DNA from: Photobacterium aquae
Lineage (GTDB): Bacteria > Pseudomonadota > Gammaproteobacteria > Enterobacterales > Vibrionaceae
Length of the DNA stretch: 64,000 bases
Assembly (NCBI RefSeq): GCF_001029445.1
Contig: NZ_LDOT01000034.1
Span: 62,001-126,000, forward strand
Direction: 5' to 3'
Both the position numbers and the translations under genes were made by a program. Shown in pieces: positions 1 through 9,113 of this stretch (positions are counted from its first letter, which is position 1; each line of letters begins with the position of its first letter). Below the pieces are notes generated by a model. The model worked only from the letters and a program-made list of their open reading frames with translations. It was not told the origin of the DNA and did no database searches.

Positions 1-315
1 AATACAGCAAATAGGCACAGCAACCAGTACATTTGATACTTCATAGGCTTTCCCCCAGTAACATTCATCTGCCAGCCAGCCTGACAGCAACCAGCAACGT
101 CTTTTCAGTATAGCAATCTGATCATATCTCTAGTTCGCACGAAATTTATCCACTTAATATGATTCGTGCCGAATAATTGTTGCAAACTATTGCATTTTTT
201 TACCAAGCGTTTAGTTTAATTTGCCGCCCGACTGATCCTGATCTTTATCCTGGCGATAATAGCACCACCACAATTAACGTTTCCGTGAGCAAGCAGACGC
301 CCAGCAGATACCGAC
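1..315. other. Non-coding lead-in with no gene recognised
   Basis: This stretch contains no open frame with a ribosome binding site or recognisable product. It is moderately AT-rich and probably holds the promoter of the small membrane protein that follows. A short frame beginning near 177 overlaps that gene out of frame and has no support. Confidence 0.5.
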
Positions 316-765
316 ATGAACAGACCCACCTTTACCAAGCATTTTGTTGCCTTGCTGTTCAGTCTAACTCTGATCACGAGTGCCTCTTACCTCAGCCATC
401 TGCTTTGGCCGAGTGTGAATACCGGTACGCCGACTCTTCCTTATCATACGGAAATCTACGAATCGCGACGGCAGGATGAAGAACACCTAGAGCCGCTGAT
501 TTCGCTATTTTCCCAACCAGGGATCTCTGCCAACCTGCCTTGCGTGCAATCTGTATCGACACCGAATACAACAAAACCGATCGCACTGAACAACCAGCAG
601 GACATCTTGGCATTCACCGGCGAGAGTCCATCTCTGTGGCTAAACGTCATGCTATTTGCGGTGACTATTCCTTTAAGCATCAATCATCGCCACAAACGGC
701 GCAGACGGTGCCTGACGGGTAATAACGGTGCGAATCTCCAATACAAGTTTGTGGTTCAACAATAA
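316..765 (+). CDS. Small hypothetical membrane protein upstream of RodA-like gene
   Basis: I do not recognise the family of this 149-residue protein. A hydrophobic segment at about residues 10-28 could be a signal anchor. A second one at about 108-122 is followed by a strongly basic run (HKRRRR) that would sit in the cytoplasm. The middle is polar with several Pro/Ser/Thr residues, which fits a short periplasmic loop. The ATG has no obvious Shine-Dalgarno sequence. It lies on the same strand directly before the RodA-family gene, so the two may be co-transcribed. Because the start is weak and no family is recognised, it could still be spurious. Confidence 0.5.
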   Translation: MNRPTFTKHFVALLFSLTLITSASYLSHLLWPSVNTGTPTLPYHTEIYESRRQDEEHLEPLISLFSQPGISANLPCVQSVSTPNTTKPIALNNQQDILAFTGESPSLWLNVMLFAVTIPLSINHRHKRRRRCLTGNNGANLQYKFVVQQ

Positions 766-851
766 CCAAAATCACCCTATTGCTAACGACGACGGAAGGT
801 CTCCGACCTCATTCCGTAAATACCACGATCGCCAATTTAGTTATTGATTAC

Positions 852-1934
852 ATGTTGAATTACAGACCCAGAATTGACTACCCACTTCTTCTTGCCATTA
901 TTTTAGTCATGCTCCTTGGCAGCTTGACGGTTTGGAGTGCCAGTGGCTTCAGCGAACCTATGATGGAACGCCACCTTGTACGCGCCCTGATTTCCTTGAC
1001 GTGTATTATGGTAATGTCAGCCATACCACCGATTAAATATCAGCATATCACGCCCTTTCTATATGGATTGGCTGTCGTACTGCTGCTAGGTGTTATCGTA
1101 ATGGGCGACAGTACCAATGGCTCGCAGCGCTGGCTTGCCCTTGGCCCTATTCGCTTCCAGCCATCGGAACTGGTCAAGGTAGCCGTACCTATGATGGTGG
1201 CTTGGCTTATTGTGGTTGACGCAGGGCGACCCGATCTGAAAAAAATTGGGCTGTGCTTGCTGGTAACAGGTGTTCCGGCCGGGTTGATTTTCATTCAGCC
1301 TGATTTGGATGGCGCGATATTTGCCGTGATCTATGCACTGTTCGTGCTCTATTTCGCTGGTATGAGTTGGAAAATCATTGGTAGCTTTTTAGGCGCTATC
1401 GCCACCGCTGTTCCTTTGCTGTGGTTTTTCGTCATGGAAGCCTACCAGAAAAAACGGGTGACTCAGTTTCTCAATCCCGAATCAGACCCACTCGGCGCTG
1501 GCTACCAGATCATCCAATCTCTCATTGCCATTGGTTCAGGCGGGGTCAGAGGCAAAGGCTGGATGCATGCAACACAAGGACACCTTGGCTTCATCCCTGA
1601 AAGCCACACCGACTTTATTTTTTCGACCTTCGCCGAAGAATGGGGCTACATGGGCAGTGTACTGCTCATGGGCTTGTACCTATTCATCACCTTGCGGGTT
1701 ATCTGGCTTGCCTGCCAATGCGAGCACCCATTCAACCGCTTGGTAAGCGGAGCACTGGCGCTGAGCTTCTTCCTCTATGCCTTTATCAATACCGGCATGG
1801 TAAGCGGCGTACTTCCCGTAATGGGCAGCCCGTTACCTTTCTTCAGTTACGGCGGTACGGCGATGATCACCCAAGGTGTCTGCTTCGGCATCATCATGTC
1901 GCTGTGTCTCTACAAACCTTACACAAGCAAGTAG
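852..1934 (+). CDS. rodA: RodA/FtsW-family peptidoglycan glycosyltransferase
   Basis: This is a polytopic SEDS-family protein that polymerises lipid II into glycan strands at the inner membrane. Hallmarks include GSQRWL, QPDLDGA and the segment ATQGHLGFIPESHTDFIF, in which Asp254 matches the catalytic Asp of RodA. About ten membrane helices are visible over 360 residues, near the family's usual 370. A TTG start at 780 would add 24 unconserved residues. The ATG at 852 places the first helix about nine residues in, as in RodA, and is preferred, although neither start has a good ribosome binding site. It is not next to a class B penicillin-binding protein, so it may be a second SEDS paralog. Confidence 0.85.
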   Translation: MLNYRPRIDYPLLLAIILVMLLGSLTVWSASGFSEPMMERHLVRALISLTCIMVMSAIPPIKYQHITPFLYGLAVVLLLGVIVMGDSTNGSQRWLALGPIRFQPSELVKVAVPMMVAWLIVVDAGRPDLKKIGLCLLVTGVPAGLIFIQPDLDGAIFAVIYALFVLYFAGMSWKIIGSFLGAIATAVPLLWFFVMEAYQKKRVTQFLNPESDPLGAGYQIIQSLIAIGSGGVRGKGWMHATQGHLGFIPESHTDFIFSTFAEEWGYMGSVLLMGLYLFITLRVIWLACQCEHPFNRLVSGALALSFFLYAFINTGMVSGVLPVMGSPLPFFSYGGTAMITQGVCFGIIMSLCLYKPYTSK

Positions 1935-1954
1935 CATCTTTTTATATCTTCAAC

Positions 1955-1981
1955 AAAAACGCGGCCCTGTGCCGCGTTTTT
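1955..1981 (+). terminator. Rho-independent terminator after rodA
   Basis: A perfect 11-bp stem (1955-1965 with 1971-1981) with a 5-nt loop ends in a run of T. It lies 20 bases after the rodA-like stop codon. Confidence 0.85.
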
Positions 1982-2138
1982 GTTTCTAAGAAAATGTAAT
2001 CCCCGAAAAAACACTCCGTCTTGTCATCTGTTCTCTGCCATACTGGTTTTGAAATACCCAAATGCTCTTGTGGCAACGCCTACAACTACGCATTACAGGG
2101 TCTCTTTGGAGCCACTCCGACCATATCAAGGAAGACAG

Positions 2139-3407
2139 ATGAAAGACGAAACCCTTTCCATCCACTATGGCTATGAAACCGATCCAACGACAAAATCGGT
2201 CGCCACCCCCATCTACCAAACCGTAGCTTATGAGTTTGACAATGCACAACACGGTGCTGATCTCTTCAATCTCGAGGTTCCCGGCAACATCTATACCCGA
2301 ATCATGAACCCCACCAATGACGTTCTCGAGCAACGTATGGCGGCATTGGAAGGCGGGATAGCCGGGCTGGTGGTCAGTGCGGGTAGCGCAGCAATTAACT
2401 ACGCCATCCTAACGCTGGCTCAGGCCGGTGATAATATTATCTCTACCCCACAGTTGTATGGTGGTACCTACACCTTGTTTGCCCACATGCTGCCAAGGCA
2501 AGGCATTGAAGTCCGTTTTGCCAAGGACGACAAACCAGAAAGCCTTGCTGCCCTTATCGATGAAAACACCAAAGCCGTTTACTGTGAAAGTATCGGCAAC
2601 CCGGCGGGCAATATTGTCGATATAGAACGAATTGCCGAACTTGCCCACCAGCAAGGTGTTCCTGTAATCGTCGACAATACCGTAGCAACTCCCATTTTAT
2701 GCAAACCGATTGAGTTCGGCGCTGATATCGTGGTTCACTCCCTGACCAAATACGTTGGCGGCCACGGAACTACACTAGGTGGTGCCATTATCGATTCAGG
2801 CAAATTCCCTTGGGCCAAATTCAAACAACGTTTCCCTGTGATGAACGAACCAGAGCCTTCCTATCACGGTGTGGTTTATACCGAAGCCTTCGGCGATGCG
2901 GCGTTCATTGGCCGAGCTCGAACAGTACCGCTGCGCAACACCGGGTCAGCACTGTCTCCGATGAATTCATTCATGCTGCTACAAGGGCTAGAGACCCTTG
3001 CGCTACGAATGGAACGCCACACAGAAAATGCCCTGAAAGTTGCCCAATACCTCCAGCAACACGATAAAGTCAGTTGGGTAAGTTATGCCGGATTGCCTGA
3101 CTCTCCCTTCTATCCACTGGCTGAAAAATACATGGCAGGCAAGCCATCGGCTATCCTCTCGTTCGGTCTTAAAGATGGTTATGATGCAGGGGTTCGCTTC
3201 TACGACAGTTTGAAAATTTTCAAACGCTTGGTGAATATCGGTGATGCCAAATCTTTGGCTTGCCATCCGGCCTCTACCACACATCGACAGCTCAATGCCG
3301 AAGAGCAAAAGCAAGCCGGTGTCAGCCCTGAGATGATCCGTCTGTCTGTTGGCATAGAGCATATCGATGACATCATTGCTGATCTCGAGCAGGCACTGAA
3401 CGCGTAA
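2139..3407 (+). CDS. metY: O-acetylhomoserine sulfhydrylase (O-acetylhomoserine aminocarboxypropyltransferase)
   Basis: This PLP enzyme of the Cys/Met metabolism family makes homocysteine directly from O-acetylhomoserine and sulfide in the cytoplasm. The 422-residue length is typical. The protein opens with ETLSIHYGYE, characteristic of MetY. Lys204 in the HSLTKYVGGHG motif is the PLP-binding lysine, and the C-terminal SVGIEHIDDIIADL is the family signature. I chose the ATG at 2139 because it follows a clear AAGGAAG ribosome binding site and matches the family N-terminus; the open frame extends 53 codons upstream without similarity. It is monocistronic between two hairpins. No MetJ box or SAM riboswitch was recognised upstream. 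Confidence 0.93.
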   Translation: MKDETLSIHYGYETDPTTKSVATPIYQTVAYEFDNAQHGADLFNLEVPGNIYTRIMNPTNDVLEQRMAALEGGIAGLVVSAGSAAINYAILTLAQAGDNIISTPQLYGGTYTLFAHMLPRQGIEVRFAKDDKPESLAALIDENTKAVYCESIGNPAGNIVDIERIAELAHQQGVPVIVDNTVATPILCKPIEFGADIVVHSLTKYVGGHGTTLGGAIIDSGKFPWAKFKQRFPVMNEPEPSYHGVVYTEAFGDAAFIGRARTVPLRNTGSALSPMNSFMLLQGLETLALRMERHTENALKVAQYLQQHDKVSWVSYAGLPDSPFYPLAEKYMAGKPSAILSFGLKDGYDAGVRFYDSLKIFKRLVNIGDAKSLACHPASTTHRQLNAEEQKQAGVSPEMIRLSVGIEHIDDIIADLEQALNA

Positions 3408-3417
3408 TACTCCCTCT

Positions 3418-3452
3418 ATGACGCCAAGCGACAACACTGCACTTGGCGTCAT
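3418..3452 (+). terminator. Stem-loop after metY
   Basis: An 11-bp perfect inverted repeat (3418-3428 with 3442-3452, loop 13 nt) follows the metY stop by ten bases. There is no T-run, so it may act as a transcript-end stabiliser rather than an intrinsic terminator. Confidence 0.5.
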
Positions 3453-3652
3453 CTGTACATCGATGCATCGCCATCGCTTTTGTTACCGATTCAACCCAAG
3501 ATTTTATTGCCTTGTGTTTTAAAACGCCCCAATTCTCAAATTTAAATATACAAACTCAACACCTTACATAAAAACAAGATCAACATCGCACATTTTTATT
3601 GCGTAAGGTCCTATCATTCCCCCTCCATTATTTAACAAATTAAATACTAAAA

Positions 3653-5554
3653 ATGAAAAGAACCTTACTTGCCTCGACCATTCTGCTTACCCTTAGCAAC
3701 CCACTCTTTGCTGCCGACGGTGATTTAGTTGACGTAACCATCCTAGGTACCTCTGATCTGCATGGCCACTTTATGCCTTGGGATTACGCAGCAGACAAAC
3801 TCAATATGCGTGGCAGCCTGAGTCAGATCGCGACTAAGGTAAAAAATATTCGTGACAAAAATGGCAACGTTATCCTTGTCGATGCCGGTGATACTATTCA
3901 AGGCAACTTCGTCGAAACGTTCAAAGACGAGCCCGTAGACCCAATGATGTTGGGTTTCAACGAAATGAAATACGATGTCTGGGTGTTAGGTAATCACGAG
4001 TTTGACTTCGGCCTGAAAGTTCTGGATCGCTCATTAACCCAGTTCAAAGGCCATTCACTAGGTGGCAATATTAAGCGCCCTGACGGCAACCCGTTCCTAC
4101 CTGCCTATACCATCATTGAAAAGCAAGGCATCAAAATTGGCGTGATCGGTATGGACACTCCAATGACTCAGGTTTTTGCCGAAGGAACAAACCGCTTAGG
4201 TGGCGTAACTTTCACCAACCCAACATTAGAGGTCAAGAAAGTCATCAAACAAATCGATGACAAGGTCGATGCGATCGTACTTGTTGCCCACATGGGCTTG
4301 GACAACGAAAACAACATCGACCATACCGGTGTCACTGACATTGCTAATGCCAACCCGGAACTTGACGCTATCGTCGCTGGCCACATGCACACCCGCATCG
4401 ACAAGGCCGTTGTCAATGGTGTGATCATTACAGAACCAGACAAATACGGCCGTGCACTCTCACGTATTGATCTGCAATTTGAAGAAAATGACGGCAAATA
4501 TACGTTGGTCAATAAAGACAGCTTCACCTACAAAATCAATGGTGTTGAATCAGATTCCGTGATGGAGTCGCTGTACGCTCCTTATCACAAACGCCTACGT
4601 GAAAATGCAAACCGTTCTGTTGCAGAACTGACCGGTGTTGATCTGGTACCAGAAAATGCCATTCGCGGTATCCCACAAGTACATGTACAAGACACAGGTA
4701 TCAGTGCCCTATATCAGGAAGCGAGCTTCCACTACGCACCGCAAGCCAATATCATCGCCCTACAAATTGACAACGACAATGCCGAGCTTGATGTTGGCCC
4801 AATCAAAGCCAAAGACATTGCCTACAACTATCAATACGCAGGCGGTGAAATCACCGTTTATGAGATGACAGGCAAAGAGCTGAAGAAATACATGGAATGG
4901 TCTGCGGGCTACTTCAACAGCGTAAAACCTGGCGATGTTACTTACAGCTTCAATCCAGAACGCCGTTCATCAAAATATTCAACCAACGATTTCTTCGCTG
5001 GTGTGACTTACACTATCGATTTAACTCAGCCTGCTGGCAAACGTATCGCTGATCTGAAATTTGCCGACGGCAAGGCCATTACAGACAACACCCCTATCCG
5101 ACTTGGCATGAATAGCTACCGTATGGGACACCTAACCAAAGCTGGTGGTGTACTGGAAGGTCGTGAGTTCCCTGTGTTGTTTGACACAGAAGCCGAGTAC
5201 GGTGAAGATGCGGGTACAATTCGCAACCTAACCATCCGCTACCTGACCGAAGTGAAAAACGGCAAGTATGAAGGTAAGCCGATGCACCGTTGGCACCTTG
5301 AAGGGCTAGATGGCTACGACAAAGAACGAGCCATTGTCACCAAGCTAATCAACGACGGTAAAATCGATGTACCAGCTAGCGAGGATGGCCGTTACACCAA
5401 CGTTGCCTCTATCAATGTCAAAGATCTGATGTTTAAATCAAAGGCTGATGCACTCACCTACGTCAAAGCGCAAAAGGCCAAGCTTGCCAGCGCTACGCCA
5501 GCCGATGCGATCGCTATTAAGCGCAACATCATCATTGCCGAGGCGATTAACTAA
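3653..5554 (+). CDS. Periplasmic bifunctional metallophosphatase/5'-nucleotidase
   Basis: The protein hydrolyses nucleotides or cyclic nucleotides in the periplasm to salvage nucleosides and phosphate. A Sec signal peptide covers residues 1-20, ending LFAADG. The calcineurin-like domain carries the metal ligands in order: SDLHGH, DAGDTIQGN, LGNHEFDFG, VAHMG and AGHMHT. The C-terminal half is the 5'-nucleotidase substrate-binding domain. At 633 residues it fits the UshA/CpdB/YfkN family. The exact substrate (5'-NMP, UDP-sugar or 2',3'-cyclic NMP) cannot be told from sequence. It stands alone and ends at a good terminator. No clear Shine-Dalgarno precedes the ATG, but the signal peptide fixes the start. 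Confidence 0.88.
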   Translation: MKRTLLASTILLTLSNPLFAADGDLVDVTILGTSDLHGHFMPWDYAADKLNMRGSLSQIATKVKNIRDKNGNVILVDAGDTIQGNFVETFKDEPVDPMMLGFNEMKYDVWVLGNHEFDFGLKVLDRSLTQFKGHSLGGNIKRPDGNPFLPAYTIIEKQGIKIGVIGMDTPMTQVFAEGTNRLGGVTFTNPTLEVKKVIKQIDDKVDAIVLVAHMGLDNENNIDHTGVTDIANANPELDAIVAGHMHTRIDKAVVNGVIITEPDKYGRALSRIDLQFEENDGKYTLVNKDSFTYKINGVESDSVMESLYAPYHKRLRENANRSVAELTGVDLVPENAIRGIPQVHVQDTGISALYQEASFHYAPQANIIALQIDNDNAELDVGPIKAKDIAYNYQYAGGEITVYEMTGKELKKYMEWSAGYFNSVKPGDVTYSFNPERRSSKYSTNDFFAGVTYTIDLTQPAGKRIADLKFADGKAITDNTPIRLGMNSYRMGHLTKAGGVLEGREFPVLFDTEAEYGEDAGTIRNLTIRYLTEVKNGKYEGKPMHRWHLEGLDGYDKERAIVTKLINDGKIDVPASEDGRYTNVASINVKDLMFKSKADALTYVKAQKAKLASATPADAIAIKRNIIIAEAIN

Positions 5555-5583
5555 CAAAGCATAATATGTGCTTATGAAATAAG

Positions 5584-5608
5584 AAGGGATCATTACGATC
5601 CCTTTTTT
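5584..5608 (+). terminator. Rho-independent terminator after nucleotidase gene
   Basis: An 8-bp stem (5584-5591 with 5597-5604) with a 5-nt loop runs into six T residues, about 30 bases after the stop codon. Confidence 0.85.
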
Positions 5609-5731
5609 ATAACCAAAACTATAATTTTATACCTTTAATGGGAGATCAATGTATTTTCTCTGAAACGAGTAGCTTGAGGTCATTGAGGTATATTGATAAA
5701 TTGAGTCCTAGTTAGAGCAGGAGAATCAGTA

Positions 5732-6106
5732 ATGAGCAATGAAACAAAAACAATGGAAGTGCCACTAGCAATTGCCGATAGAGTGCAAGCGCTTATTGAT
5801 GCGTACGAAGCCAAAGAGAAGTTCAAAGCTGAGCGTATTATCGTCGTCAACAACTTGCTTGCTATGGATAGCCTGAGCTGCGAGATGGCCGTTTACAGTC
5901 TGCCGCAAGACGAACTACTCAATACTCTCCGATTTGTTTATGAGCTATCTGGCACTAACAGCAAATTCGTCACCAATATACTTACCCAGTCCCGTGAGAA
6001 CCCTAAGAAAGTATTATCTGACTCGCAGCGCGCAACGGCGAAAAGTATGCTGTTTAATCTGATCAATGATCCATCTGTCATTTCTGCGATGAAAGAAGTT
6101 TCGTAA
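5732..6106 (+). CDS. Hypothetical helical protein
   Basis: This 124-residue soluble protein has a good ribosome binding site (GCAGGAG, spaced 7-8 bases). The sequence is largely helical and has no signal peptide or membrane segment. The N-terminus (MEVPLAIADRVQALIDAY) faintly resembles the start of a ribbon-helix-helix or coiled helical module, but no DNA-binding signature is clear. It lies between the nucleotidase terminator and the DJ-1-like gene and appears monocistronic. Function is unknown. Confidence 0.7.
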   Translation: MSNETKTMEVPLAIADRVQALIDAYEAKEKFKAERIIVVNNLLAMDSLSCEMAVYSLPQDELLNTLRFVYELSGTNSKFVTNILTQSRENPKKVLSDSQRATAKSMLFNLINDPSVISAMKEVS

Positions 6107-6354
6107 TACGGCTTACCTTTCTCCAATGCACATTGGATACGTATTGGATAACTACGCATTGGATAACATTGTAGCGTGGCATTAAGGTTCGATAATTTGT
6201 GACATTCTTGTATTGGCTTTAACCCCACTACAAAATGAGACACTGACGTATTTATGCAATCTGTTCAATTTCACATTCTCGTTTAGAATTGGCAGATTGC
6301 ATGCTGGCAAATCCACTATGCTAAGTAAGATACACACAACCCCGAGCCATACCG

Positions 6355-7017
6355 ATGCCCCAGCAAACAGACTCTGAGCGCAGCCATACCGTCGCTGTTT
6401 TGCTCTACCCCGGTTTCGATCTACTTGACCTTGCCAGCGTCACCAATGTTTTAGGCTTATATCCTGATGCCTTCAACCTTATTCTCACAACCAATCACGA
6501 TAATACTGACGAGACGCATCTCCCGGCAGAACAGCAAATCACCAGCCAACAAGGTGTTACCCTTAGCCACATAACCCACTGGCAGCATCTTCCTGCCATT
6601 GATATTGTCATTATCCCTGGTGGTGAAGGAGCCGCTACTTTTGCCCTCAAACCCTCTGTTAGTAATTGGCTAAAGCAGCATGCCGACACCCGTTATATTT
6701 GTGCATTTTCACTCGCGGCTGTACTACTGGCTGAGGCCGGATTACTGCTGGGAAAATCCGCCACCACCAGCAAAAAGCACTATCGACTGGCAAGCCAATT
6801 CGGAATCGGGGTCGACTGGTATCCTGTTGCTCGATGGGTGCGAGATCAAAATATATTCACATCATCGGGGGGAATTGCGGGATTAGATATGATGCTGGCG
6901 TTACTTGCCGCATTGAAGGGAGAAGATATTGCACGTAAAACCGCTATTCAACTCGAACACATTTGGATCAACGATCCCAACGATGACCCATTTGCACCAC
7001 TCCACGTCGTACAATGA
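6355..7017 (+). CDS. DJ-1/PfpI family protein
   Basis: This is a 220-residue class I glutamine amidotransferase-like protein of the DJ-1/PfpI/isonitrile hydratase-like branch. The start AVLLYPGFDLLDLA matches the first strand and helix. VIIPGGEGA is the conserved turn, and Cys116 in YICAFSLAAVLLAEAGLL sits at the nucleophile elbow. ATTSKKHY and SSGGIAGLDMMLALL follow as in stand-alone domains of this branch. No AraC helix-turn-helix is attached. Such proteins range from hydratases and glyoxalases to stress proteins, so the substrate is not predicted. It is a single gene converging on the DUF1840 gene. Confidence 0.85.
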   Translation: MPQQTDSERSHTVAVLLYPGFDLLDLASVTNVLGLYPDAFNLILTTNHDNTDETHLPAEQQITSQQGVTLSHITHWQHLPAIDIVIIPGGEGAATFALKPSVSNWLKQHADTRYICAFSLAAVLLAEAGLLLGKSATTSKKHYRLASQFGIGVDWYPVARWVRDQNIFTSSGGIAGLDMMLALLAALKGEDIARKTAIQLEHIWINDPNDDPFAPLHVVQ

Positions 7018-7063
7018 GCGGCTAAACGACTATCAAGGCTTATAGCCCACCAACCGTTATAGC

Positions 7064-7087
7064 AAGAGGCAGCATTACCTGCCTCTT
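7064..7087 (+). terminator. Stem-loop after DJ-1 gene
   Basis: A 9-bp perfect stem (7064-7072 with 7079-7087) lies 46 bases after the DJ-1 gene stop, between convergent genes. The T-run is poor, so intrinsic termination is uncertain. Confidence 0.5.
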
Positions 7088-7122
7088 CGTATTATCTAAG
7101 CATCAATAGCCTAAATTTTTGC

Positions 7123-7455
7123 TTACTTCGCTTCTTCCCACATCACGTACGTCTCAGCAGCCTTCGCCGCTTTCAACATATCAATCAAGGGTAAGGCTCG
7201 AGTATGTAGACTAACAACGGGCTCGCTGTAAGGCTCATCTTCATCATCGCGCAAGTCTGTATTATCCGCTTCTTGCTCGATCTTCTTCATTGCTACGGTT
7301 TCCGCCTGCAAGTTTTCAAGCGCTGCGTCGATTTCATCCTTCTCCAGTGCGCCGGGAATCTGGTCGCATTTGCCCATGATTTTCAGCATTTGCTTTGCAA
7401 CATCACCGAACATCATAATCTGGCCTGAGGCTTTACATTTAAAGACAACTAACAT
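7123..7455 (-). CDS. DUF1840 family protein
   Basis: This 110-residue protein of unknown function matches the DUF1840 pattern: an N-terminal MLVVFKCKASGQIMMFGDVA, a KMMG-like KIMGKCDQIPGAL segment, an acidic spacer, and a C-terminal LHTRALPLIDMLKAA ending near a Trp. Length agrees with the family. The start is supported by a GAGGAAAA ribosome binding site. It is soluble with no export signal and stands alone downstream of the rhomboid gene on the same strand, with a gap of about 100 bases. The biochemical role of the family is not established. Confidence 0.8.
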   Translation of the reverse strand: MLVVFKCKASGQIMMFGDVAKQMLKIMGKCDQIPGALEKDEIDAALENLQAETVAMKKIEQEADNTDLRDDEDEPYSEPVVSLHTRALPLIDMLKAAKAAETYVMWEEAK

Positions 7456-7558
7456 GTTTTCCTCACAACTTATTGAATTTCAAATACCCAAATTGATAAT
7501 ACAAACCACTATGAGCATTTCACAACTATCAGTAAAGACGCTAACAGGCACACTAAGA

Positions 7559-8140
7559 TTACATTATTTGAGATTTGCTTCGATCAATATTGCTATCCCT
7601 ACGGGCATAACCATATCCCGCCAATGCCCCAGCCAACGCACCAAAAAAGTGGCTTTCGTAACTGATCCATTCATGTACCGGGACAAATCCCCAGATCATC
7701 GACCCGTAAATAACAATTACCAAAAATGCAATTACGATCGACTTCAAACTGCGGTAAAACAAGCCATATACCAGCAGATAAGCCCACAGCCCGTAGATAA
7801 TGCCACTCAGTCCGATATGGTAGTTCATGCGACCAAATATCCAGACGCCGATCCCGCTGCCAAACCAGCAAATCATAAACACTGATATCAACCTTGCCAG
7901 ACCGAAACGAGACAGCAGCAGTGCCAATACTGTAAACGAAAACATATTGCTCAACAGGTGCCCCCACGAGCCATGGATAAATGGGTAGGCAGCCATACCT
8001 GTAAAATGCGTATAATGCCGTGGCAGCAAGCCAAAGTCAGCGAGATAACCGGCTGATACAACATTGACGATATGTACAACAACACATACCGCCACCACAG
8101 CAAAAATAAACATCAAGGCATCTTTATCTGTTTGCTTCAT
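7559..8140 (-). CDS. Rhomboid family intramembrane serine protease
   Basis: The protein has about six membrane helices and cleaves membrane substrates within the bilayer. The family motifs are all present: HGSWGHLLSNM in helix 2, the catalytic Ser112 in GLSGIIYG, and the catalytic His164 in SHFFGALAG. At 193 residues it is a minimal six-helix rhomboid without the cytoplasmic domain of GlpG. The ATG at 8140 is preferred over one 33 bases upstream because it follows a GAGAGGA ribosome binding site. It lies 54 bases downstream of the crotonase gene on the same strand and may be co-transcribed with it. Some small rhomboids act as rhombosortases, but no GlyGly-CTERM partner was noticed here. Confidence 0.87.
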   Translation of the reverse strand: MKQTDKDALMFIFAVVAVCVVVHIVNVVSAGYLADFGLLPRHYTHFTGMAAYPFIHGSWGHLLSNMFSFTVLALLLSRFGLARLISVFMICWFGSGIGVWIFGRMNYHIGLSGIIYGLWAYLLVYGLFYRSLKSIVIAFLVIVIYGSMIWGFVPVHEWISYESHFFGALAGALAGYGYARRDSNIDRSKSQIM

Positions 8141-8194
8141 CTGTCCTCTCAGATTGTTACACTTCAGCGGCATCTAAGATGACCGTAGCAACGG

Positions 8195-9001
8195 TTACCA
8201 AAAAGACTGCCGCGAACGGTAAGGCAGATCTTCCTGTTTACGCTGCCGCCGTCCTGCAATGGTAAAATTTCGGCCAAGCAACAACCGCAACTGGCTGAAT
8301 GTTTCATGCGCCAGCAAAAAACGCTCGGAACCGTGCCAACAACGATTTGTTGTTAACTTTATTGCAGCCAATGCATCGGGGGATGCTTGTGCCAACTGAC
8401 CAACAAGCTCCTTTGCTCGCTCCATCGGCTGATGTGAAAGCTCAGTAACCAGACCGCATGACAACGCTTGTGATGCTGTGACAATCTCGCCGGTCATCGT
8501 CAGTCTCATGGCTATATCCTTAGCAACCACTTCACGCAGCGACATCAAGCCAGCCATATCAGGAACTAACCCCCAACGAACTTCCATAATTGACAGCTCG
8601 GCATCTGGCTCTGCAATGCGAAAATCGGCACCAAGAACAATTTGCATCCCCCCACCGTAACAGCGTCCTTCGATGACCCCTATCACAGGAAAGGGTAACT
8701 TACGCCAATTTCGAGACACTCGTTGGGCCAAATTCGCATTGCCCGGTAACCACTTCGCCAATAACGATATCGCCTTAGATTTTGATGTGGCTACACTTTT
8801 TATATCAAGTCCACTGCTGAAATTACCACCTTCACCACGCAAAATCACGGCTCGTATATGTTTTTGCTTCCTCAACCGTTTGCTTATCGCATCAAGTTCC
8901 TGAAACATTTTCATATCCAAGGCATTCATTTTATCCGGCCGATTCAATGAAACCGTTACAATCCCGTTATTATCTTCGACGTTAATCCGATGCCATTCCA
9001 T
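8195..9001 (-). CDS. Crotonase/enoyl-CoA hydratase family protein
   Basis: This 268-residue protein of the crotonase superfamily acts on acyl-CoA thioesters in the cytoplasm. The oxyanion-hole segments are recognisable as NFSSGLDIKS and GRCYGGGMQIVLGADFRIA. The helix MEVRWGLVPD keeps the second catalytic Glu of enoyl-CoA hydratases. The first Glu (GGGxE) is replaced by Gln in GGGMQ, so the reaction may not be a classical hydration. The C-terminal third is rich in Arg and diverges from FadB-type proteins. The start is supported by GAGGGGAG. It is the first gene of a probable pair with the rhomboid protease. Confidence 0.87.
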   Translation of the reverse strand: MEWHRINVEDNNGIVTVSLNRPDKMNALDMKMFQELDAISKRLRKQKHIRAVILRGEGGNFSSGLDIKSVATSKSKAISLLAKWLPGNANLAQRVSRNWRKLPFPVIGVIEGRCYGGGMQIVLGADFRIAEPDAELSIMEVRWGLVPDMAGLMSLREVVAKDIAMRLTMTGEIVTASQALSCGLVTELSHQPMERAKELVGQLAQASPDALAAIKLTTNRCWHGSERFLLAHETFSQLRLLLGRNFTIAGRRQRKQEDLPYRSRQSFW

Positions 9002-9113
9002 TGCTACTCCCCTCTGGTCTGTCCAGTTAATTTCATGTTAACACAAAATTAACAGGACACCTGTGCGCAAATGCTCACAATGCACATAATGACGCCAACT
9101 CACACGGCTTTGG

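Noticed and set aside
177..479. A 100-codon frame overlapping the first membrane protein gene
   Set aside because: It uses a different register of the same DNA, has no ribosome binding site, and its residues look like a shadow of the 316-765 frame.
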